The notes below the pieces were generated by a model. The model was not told the origin of the DNA, did no database searches, and saw only the letters and a list, made by a program, of their open reading frames with translations. Positions 6,563 to 10,945 of a stretch of 10,945 nt of DNA are shown piece by piece (within the stretch, counting starts at the first letter, position 1; each line of letters starts with the position of its first letter). The stretch spans positions 1 through 10,945 of the forward strand of contig JAZLDV010000134.1 in NCBI GenBank assembly GCA_045614925.1, written 5' to 3'. The stretch comes from JAZLDV01 sp045614925 (lineage in GTDB: Bacteria > Bacillota_I > Bacilli_A > Erysipelotrichales > Coprobacillaceae). The position numbers and the translations under genes were made by a program.

Positions 6563-6644
6563 GCGGTGGCGTGGAGTGAAAAGGCGAAAGAAAAAACTTA
6601 TTCAATAGTATGAGGGAATCTACCCTTGCCGAGTCACCGCATTA
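6559..6644 (+). ncRNA. folded RNA element of unknown family in leader of neck genes
   Basis: The 131-base gap between the AT-hook gene and the next gene holds a strong fold. A 12-bp closing stem pairs 6559-6570 with 6633-6644 (one G-U pair). Inside it, GGCGA (6583-6587) can pair with TTGCC (6626-6630), CTTAT (6597-6601) with ATGAG (6610-6614), and GGG (6614-6616) with CCC (6623-6625), giving a branched structure with purine-rich unpaired strands. It is not a tRNA: there is no proper T-arm or D-arm. I could not match it to the hammerhead, twister, pistol, hatchet or HDV-like cores that I know, nor to a familiar riboswitch. No T-run follows the stem (A-rich sequence does), so simple termination is unlikely. 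It could be a cis-acting leader, a processing site or a small RNA. The family is unassigned. Confidence 0.55.
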
Positions 6645-6678
6645 AAACAAAAAAAAATAAAAGAAAGGGGTATGCTAA

Positions 6679-7164
6679 ATGGTCACTTTTAAGAATGTAC
6701 TTGACCGAGTATATACAACTCTCTTTACGGATTATAAACTCGATAAATTAGTTGAAATAGATGAACAAGCCTTTTATGATTTTCTTGGTGGCTTTTTGGT
6801 AAACTCCATTGATATATTTGATAGTTGTTTAACAGATTTATCATATCACCCTGTTGAAGAAGTAATAGAGAAAGATAATCAACTTGTTAGAGTTACGAAT
6901 TATGTGTTTGATAATGAATTATCAAGTAAAGAAATATATATTTTATCTCTTGGTGTTGCTTTAGGTTGGTATAAGAAACAACTTGATGATGTTACTCAAT
7001 TTAGATTGCATTTATCTAATAAAGATTTCAAGTCTTATAGTGAACAACAGAATTTACAACGTAGACTTGAAAGATTAGGTGCTATGGAAGAGGATTTATC
7101 CGAAGAGATACAAAAGTATCAACTTGCTAACTTAGATAAACTCCCGTATTTTGGGGGTGAGTAA
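6679..7164 (+). CDS. probable head-tail adaptor (connector) protein
   Basis: A 161-residue, mainly helical protein. Helices are likely at about 5-20, 27-50, 80-105 and 115-150, with a Gly-Gly near the C-terminus. Size, all-helical character and position after capsid genes resemble gp15/gp6-type adaptors that dock under the portal ring. The ATG at 6679 is preceded by AAAGGGG at 8 bases; an ATG at 6672 is out of frame and too close to that site. The gene ends two bases before the next one, whose ribosome site (GGGGGTGAG, 7153-7161) lies inside this gene's end, so they are probably coupled. The exact role is uncertain; any neck component is possible. Confidence 0.5.
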   Translation: MVTFKNVLDRVYTTLFTDYKLDKLVEIDEQAFYDFLGGFLVNSIDIFDSCLTDLSYHPVEEVIEKDNQLVRVTNYVFDNELSSKEIYILSLGVALGWYKKQLDDVTQFRLHLSNKDFKSYSEQQNLQRRLERLGAMEEDLSEEIQKYQLANLDKLPYFGGE

Positions 7165-7166
7165 TT

Positions 7167-8456
7167 ATGTTTGCTTTTAATAGAGAAAGTTATACTAAAA
7201 ATATTGCTCAAACACCAAAAGAATATTGGGAAGGTTTACATCAAGCAACTATAGATACTATGTGGAGAGATACCACACAGATATATAATATAAAAGAACA
7301 GGACGCTTTACCTTTTACGGATAAATATACTGAATATGAAGCGTGGGTTGCAACTGTTTCAGATGACCTTATTAACTATTCAAAAGTATATTCAGACTTT
7401 GTAAGGCTTTCTTATCGTGATTTAAACCATAAGCAGAATTATAAAGGTCAATATTATAAATTTGCTCTTGATGGCGAACACGAAGAATATTATATATGTT
7501 ATGATAGAATGAATAAAACTACGCTTACCGCAGATTTCAAAGTGGTTAGGTGTAATAATGTATTAACTTGGATAGATGAGTATGGTAATGTAATTAAACA
7601 ACCCTGTTATCTTGGTACAGATGTGACGTCTACAAATAACCTTATAGGTAAAGATGGTATTGTTCCTAACGCAAGATTAATTATTCTCATACAGGCAAAC
7701 GATTTCACTAAATCTATCGTTAAAAACCAAAGATTTATGTTTGAACATTCTACTGCTTTTAAGGTAGAGGAAGTAAATAATTATATGCAGGAACAAGGTA
7801 CAGATGGTCAAGTAACCTGTGTTAAGATTTATATTAATTATAGTGCTATTACTCCAAATGATAATGTAGAACTTAATATCTGTGATTATTATGATACTGA
7901 TTATACTATTAAGATAAATCAAGAAGATAATATTGAACAGGTAACAGGATTTACAGGAACATTAACCGCTACAGTTAAAGATTTAGATACTGTAGTTGAT
8001 GATTTACAGGTTAATTGGTATTCAAGTGATAGTACAGTTGTTAAGATAGATAATAATGGTAATTATGAAATAGTTGGTACAATAGTCGGAGATAAAGCAA
8101 CTATTACCTGTTGTTTAGATGTTAATAAAGATGTTAAAGATTCTATTGAAATAGAAGTTGTTGCAAGTGTTATTACAAATAAAGTAATTGTAGTTAATCC
8201 TAAAGATATTAAGGTTCTTAAAGAACGTGATAAGGTAGACTTTATTTGTAATGTTTATAATGAAGGAGATTTATTGCCCGATGTGGTTACTTGTGTTGGT
8301 AGTGGTGTTCCTAATAATATATACACTCTTACTAATACTCCTATGGGTTATAGGCTCATCATACATAAGAAATACAACAAACCGTTAATATTAACATTTA
8401 GTGCTACAGGTTGTACTGATTATATAATGACCATTAAGTTAATAGGTCTATTATAA
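7167..8456 (+). CDS. neck or connector protein with C-terminal Ig-like domains
   Basis: A 429-residue protein. Residues 1-240 form an unrecognised N-terminal domain, starting helical (about 15-45) and then beta-rich with many aromatic residues; this probably anchors it to the virion. Residues 246-333 look like a bacterial Ig-like (BIG_2-type) domain: N-W-Y-S-S-D-S-T (283-290), a V-x-K-I-D-x-x-G turn (292-298) and an alternating beta pattern ending in a threonine-rich strand. Residues 335-429 look like a second, more divergent Ig-like domain. Such domains are common as accessory modules on phage capsid and tail proteins and are thought to aid weak surface or glycan binding. The gene is tightly packed between two neck candidates. 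Leucine and isoleucine codons are AT-rich, so high expression is not suggested. It may be a head-closure or tail-attachment protein displaying Ig domains. Confidence 0.55.
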   Translation: MFAFNRESYTKNIAQTPKEYWEGLHQATIDTMWRDTTQIYNIKEQDALPFTDKYTEYEAWVATVSDDLINYSKVYSDFVRLSYRDLNHKQNYKGQYYKFALDGEHEEYYICYDRMNKTTLTADFKVVRCNNVLTWIDEYGNVIKQPCYLGTDVTSTNNLIGKDGIVPNARLIILIQANDFTKSIVKNQRFMFEHSTAFKVEEVNNYMQEQGTDGQVTCVKIYINYSAITPNDNVELNICDYYDTDYTIKINQEDNIEQVTGFTGTLTATVKDLDTVVDDLQVNWYSSDSTVVKIDNNGNYEIVGTIVGDKATITCCLDVNKDVKDSIEIEVVASVITNKVIVVNPKDIKVLKERDKVDFICNVYNEGDLLPDVVTCVGSGVPNNIYTLTNTPMGYRLIIHKKYNKPLILTFSATGCTDYIMTIKLIGLL

Positions 8457-8466
8457 GGAGATATAT

Positions 8467-9081
8467 ATGTTATCTAATGGAAATAGTTCAATGGCTTTTA
8501 ATGACTTTTCCGAAATGCCTTATATCCCTTATAAGATGTTAGAGGCATTATTAACAGAAGAGTCACAAGTAGCACAAGACTTTTGGAAACTTTTAAAATA
8601 TGCAGACGTAGATGCTTTAGATAAAGATAATTTAACGTATGATGAAAAGGTAGAACTTATATGGCGTGGAGAATCATTAGAACAGAATTTTAATGTATTT
8701 CTTAAACCCCTTATTGGTTCATCTTTAGATACGGCAGAAGCACAAACGCAATTAAGAATATTTAGATTTACAAGTATGCCTGTAAATCAGTTTGAAGCAA
8801 TTCTTACTATTGAAGCAGATTTTATTACAAATGAAAAAACTGCTTTAGTATATCAGAATGGTATGCTTTGTGAAAGAACTGATTTAATGGAGGCTATGTT
8901 TTTAAATATATTTAATGGTAGAGATATTGGGGTTGGTAGTGGATTTGTTACGTTTAACAGAGAATTTAGCCGTTCCTGTAATTCACAATTAAATATCGGT
9001 AACTCTAAAAGTTTCTATGGTCGTTCGTTAGTTTTGGCAATTAATTTTGCAAGTGGCGAAAGTGGTGGTCTTTGTGGTTGA
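8467..9081 (+). CDS. probable tail-terminator or head-tail joining protein
   Basis: A 204-residue protein, helical at 20-75 and then beta-rich from about 95 to 195, with a conserved-looking stretch around FNGRDIG (149-155) and a C-terminal NIGNSKSFYGRSLVLAI segment. A helical start plus a beta-sheet body, located between neck and tail genes, fits a tail-terminator or tail-completion protein, but I recognise no decisive motif. Its ribosome site TAAGGAGA overlaps the upstream stop codon. It ends in TGA, the only complete gene here not ending in TAA, and this stop lies inside the start of the next gene. Confidence 0.45.
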   Translation: MLSNGNSSMAFNDFSEMPYIPYKMLEALLTEESQVAQDFWKLLKYADVDALDKDNLTYDEKVELIWRGESLEQNFNVFLKPLIGSSLDTAEAQTQLRIFRFTSMPVNQFEAILTIEADFITNEKTALVYQNGMLCERTDLMEAMFLNIFNGRDIGVGSGFVTFNREFSRSCNSQLNIGNSKSFYGRSLVLAINFASGESGGLCG

Positions 9082-9886
9082 TATTAAAGACCTAGAATTA
9101 AGATATTTTTGTAATGGTTATGATGTTCCATATAAGGTAAAAGAAGGCGGGGAATTAAATATAAAGCCGATATTAGTAAAAGATTATCCTTATTATGAAA
9201 CCGCTAAAAATATCTTGGAATTACCAAAAAATGAAACTAATAGCGTAGAAATTATTAAAATGTCTTATTTGGAGTTTTTGTTATATATTATTGATGGAAA
9301 TGATATATATAGAAATTATTTTATTAAAATATGTGAATTGTGTTTTGGATATGTCAATATTGGAATAATCGAACGCAATAATAAACATTGTATAGCATTA
9401 TGTGATAATGAATCAATAGTAAAATATATTATAACTCCAAAAGAATTTGATGAAATTAGTAAAATTATACTTAATCAAAATGACGCCCATTATGATGGTA
9501 GATATGTTAGCCCCGATGTAAAAGAACTTATGAATGAATATTATAAGGTTAAATATTCTAATACACGTTCTCCAAGTTTAGAAGAAAAGAAAGCATTTAT
9601 TACAAGTAAAACAGGGATAGATATTAATACTATTAATGAAATGATATATAGGTATTTTGATTTAGTATATAGTTCAAGTGTCAATAATGACCTTTATTTT
9701 GCTCAAAAAATGGTTCAATGTTCGTATAAATATGATGTTAAAGAAGATGTACGTCATCCCTTATTTGAGCCACCTAAAGACCCTTATGCAGAGATATTTG
9801 AAGATACGGGTATTCTTGGTGAAAAGGGTATTAGCGGAGCAGATAAATTAAATGCACAAAATGCTCAAATGATGCTTGAAAACTAA
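9074..9886 (+). CDS. phage structural-cluster protein of unknown function
   Basis: A 270-residue protein. I prefer GTG 9074 as start: GGTGG (9064-9068) lies 5 bases before it, and it overlaps the upstream gene by 8 bases (GTGGTTGA). TTG 9047 and GTG 9053, 9062 and 9065 are in frame but have no better site. Residues 1-120 mix beta and alpha; 125-215 are mostly helical with KTGIDINTI at 179-187; the tail (230-270) is Pro-, Asp- and Gly-rich and disordered-looking. There is no catalytic motif or membrane segment. It precedes the tail-tube gene, so a tail-assembly or chaperone-like role is possible, but chaperones usually follow the tube gene. Codons are strongly AT-rich, implying modest expression. 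A terminator-like hairpin follows the stop. Confidence 0.6.
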   Translation: MVDIKDLELRYFCNGYDVPYKVKEGGELNIKPILVKDYPYYETAKNILELPKNETNSVEIIKMSYLEFLLYIIDGNDIYRNYFIKICELCFGYVNIGIIERNNKHCIALCDNESIVKYIITPKEFDEISKIILNQNDAHYDGRYVSPDVKELMNEYYKVKYSNTRSPSLEEKKAFITSKTGIDINTINEMIYRYFDLVYSSSVNNDLYFAQKMVQCSYKYDVKEDVRHPLFEPPKDPYAEIFEDTGILGEKGISGADKLNAQNAQMMLEN

Positions 9887-9892
9887 GTTTGT

Positions 9893-9922
9893 AACATAGG
9901 GGTTGGAAACAACTCCTATGTT
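9893..9922 (+). terminator. strong hairpin with GAAA tetraloop after the neck genes
   Basis: A 13-bp stem (one G-U pair) pairs 9893-9905 with 9910-9922, closed by a GAAA tetraloop, 7 bases after the stop codon. It is followed by TTTATAT, a short and broken T-run. It is probably an intrinsic terminator or a 3'-end stabiliser separating the neck genes from the tail gene. Confidence 0.7.
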
Positions 9923-9942
9923 TATATAGTATATAAGATAAC

Positions 9943-9971
9943 TTAACAGTTATTTTTATATAATATATTAT
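9943..9971 (+). promoter_or_regulatory. candidate promoter for the tail-tube gene
   Basis: TTAACA (9943-9948) and TATTAT (9966-9971) with the ideal 17-base spacer, just after the terminator-like hairpin and about 50 bases before the tail gene. The -10 box lies in a 26-bp AT palindrome. The location is convincing, but the AT-rich background makes chance matches easy. Confidence 0.5.
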
Positions 9972-9978
9972 ATAAAAA
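9953..9978. repeat. 26-bp perfect AT-only palindrome
   Basis: Perfect dyad centred between 9965 and 9966, made only of A and T: five T's at one end, five A's at the other, and an alternating core. It overlaps the candidate -10 box. Copies of ATAACTTAA (9938-9946 and 9989-9997) flank it. It could be an operator, an easily melted region, or chance in AT-rich DNA. Confidence 0.6.
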
Positions 9979-10002
9979 AAATATTAGAATAACTTAATTA
10001 TT

Positions 10003-10009
10003 AAGGAGG
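10003..10009 (+). promoter_or_regulatory. strong ribosome binding site of tail-tube gene
   Basis: AAGGAGG, 9 bases before ATG 10019. Its first bases lie in a small inverted repeat (CTTAA 9993-9997 with TTAAG 10001-10005, loop TTA), which is too weak to block it for long. Confidence 0.75.
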
Positions 10010-10018
10010 AAATTCATT

Positions 10019-10945
10019 ATGGCAAGTAAATTTATTCTTGCAGGTGTTGGTGATATTCAGTTATTCGACCAAGGTTCGGGTGAAATAATTGTTACATCTA
10101 AGACACTTACTGATAGTGGGATAAACTTTAGTGTTACCGCAGAAGATATTCGTGGTGGTAAGGCAAATGCTATTCTTGGTAAGTATTTCCACGATACCGC
10201 TATGGAACTTACTCTTACAGATGCACTTTTCTCACTTGAATATCTTGCACTTAACGTTGGTGGAACAATTACGGCAGGTTCTAACGTATTTACGACAGAA
10301 CAGATTACAACTGCCGTTGCTGATACCATTACTGTATCAGAAACACCTCAACAGTTTGGTTCTATTGGAACAATCGGTTGGTATTCAATCGCAGGTAAGG
10401 ATGAATGGTCAAAGATTACGTTTGAAGGTAAGGATGCTACTGTATCTAATCTTCCTGTAGGTACAACTGTCTGTGTTAAGTATATCCATACAGATGCTTC
10501 TGCTGAACAGTTTATAGTTTCTTCTGCATTTATTCCTAGCCAAGTACACGCAGTTCTTACACTTCCTTTATTTAAGGCAACTGTAGGAGCAGACGCTTCT
10601 TATACGTCAAGTTCTAAGGTTGGTGAAGTACAGGTTGATATTCCTAACTTCCTTCTTGCAGGAGCGCAGGAACTTTCACTTTCTTCATCGGGTGCGGCTA
10701 CAACTGCTCTTAGTGGTTCTGCACTTGCTTCTTACACAGGTAATGAAGGTTGTGACGCAGATGGTTACTATGCAATTCTTAAACAGGTTATAATTGGTAA
10801 GGACGAATGGGCTGATGTTAAGGCTATCGTTATTGCTGATTCTGATATTGACCTTGCACCTGCTGAAACTCAGACTCTTGAAGTTTATGCACTTTATAGT
10901 GGAGTTAAAGCACCTCGTCTTATCGAGAACTCTAAACTTACGTTT
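10019..10945 (+). CDS. major tail (tube) protein, 3' end outside window
   Basis: An open frame of 309 codons with no stop before the window edge. The N-terminal part reads as a tail-tube subunit: a beta-rich start (LAGVGDIQLF), then a segment around AEDIRGGKANAILGKYFH (41-58), and a helix-like TLTDALFSLEYLALN (65-79) of the kind seen in tube proteins of Firmicutes phages, as I recall them. Residues 115-185 and about 245-309 look like beta-rich inserted or appended modules, each with the element GKDEW (126-130 and 260-264). Tube subunits stack as hexamers to form the DNA channel of the tail. Leucine is almost all CTT, as in the capsid gene, which fits a very abundant protein. It has its own strong ribosome site and a likely promoter. 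Length and C-terminus cannot be judged. Confidence 0.7.
   Translation, partial: MASKFILAGVGDIQLFDQGSGEIIVTSKTLTDSGINFSVTAEDIRGGKANAILGKYFHDTAMELTLTDALFSLEYLALNVGGTITAGSNVFTTEQITTAVADTITVSETPQQFGSIGTIGWYSIAGKDEWSKITFEGKDATVSNLPVGTTVCVKYIHTDASAEQFIVSSAFIPSQVHAVLTLPLFKATVGADASYTSSSKVGEVQVDIPNFLLAGAQELSLSSSGAATTALSGSALASYTGNEGCDADGYYAILKQVIIGKDEWADVKAIVIADSDIDLAPAETQTLEVYALYSGVKAPRLIENSKLTF

Noticed and set aside
6563..6640. tRNA gene suggested by a 7-bp acceptor-like stem
   Set aside because: No T-arm, D-arm or anticodon arm of correct size, and the stem extends to 12 bp, beyond a tRNA acceptor.
6559..6644. Hammerhead ribozyme, because of CGAAAG at 6585-6590
   Set aside because: No CUGANGA core and no suitable cleavage triplet in the right place.
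9047..9073. TTG 9047 or GTG 9053, 9062, 9065 as start of the 9074 gene
   Set aside because: No better ribosome site and longer overlap with the upstream gene; GTG 9074 has GGTGG at 5 bases.
6475..9640. Shared KTGIDI-x-x-I segment in the AT-hook protein and the 9074 protein
   Set aside because: Only nine positions, with no similarity around it; not enough to claim a common domain.

Overview
The window is part of the virion-structure region of a tailed double-stranded DNA phage (or prophage). It is AT-rich, and every convincing gene is on the + strand. Strong AAGGAGG-type ribosome sites, AGA-rich arginine usage and Ig-like domains in virion proteins suggest a Firmicutes host, probably a gut Clostridia-type bacterium. 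This is inferred from style; no host gene is present. No integrase, repressor, tRNA, CRISPR array or insertion sequence is visible.

Layout. Bases 16-4073 hold the capsid-building genes: portal, a small protein with a ferritin-like helical pattern, a 63-residue protein of unknown role, and a long prohead protease fused to an acidic coiled-coil scaffold. Bases 4096-5785 hold a probable decoration protein and the major capsid protein, followed by a stable hairpin. Bases 5849-9886 hold an AT-hook/coiled-coil protein, then (after a 131-base gap with a folded RNA element) three neck or connector candidates and one unassigned protein. A terminator-like hairpin and a promoter-like region with a 26-bp palindrome separate these from a major tail (tube) protein that runs off the right edge. 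A tube gene implies a long-tailed phage.

How the genes work together. The portal nucleates the prohead, and the scaffold part of the fusion directs assembly of capsid subunits. The protease then digests the scaffold and the capsid N-terminus, DNA is packaged, and connector proteins close the head and join it to the tail. Three observations support this. An in-frame start with a strong Shine-Dalgarno inside the protease gene (start at 3333) could make free scaffold. Leucine codon usage changes at about that point. The pattern [KR]-x-F-[SA] is concentrated in the protease-scaffold and in the first 112 residues of the capsid protein, and is almost absent elsewhere, as expected of a cleavage site.

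Most worth checking: the nested scaffold start, the cleavage motif, the ferritin-like protein between portal and protease, and the folded RNA at 6559-6644. All functional names come from reading sequence and gene order; no search was run.
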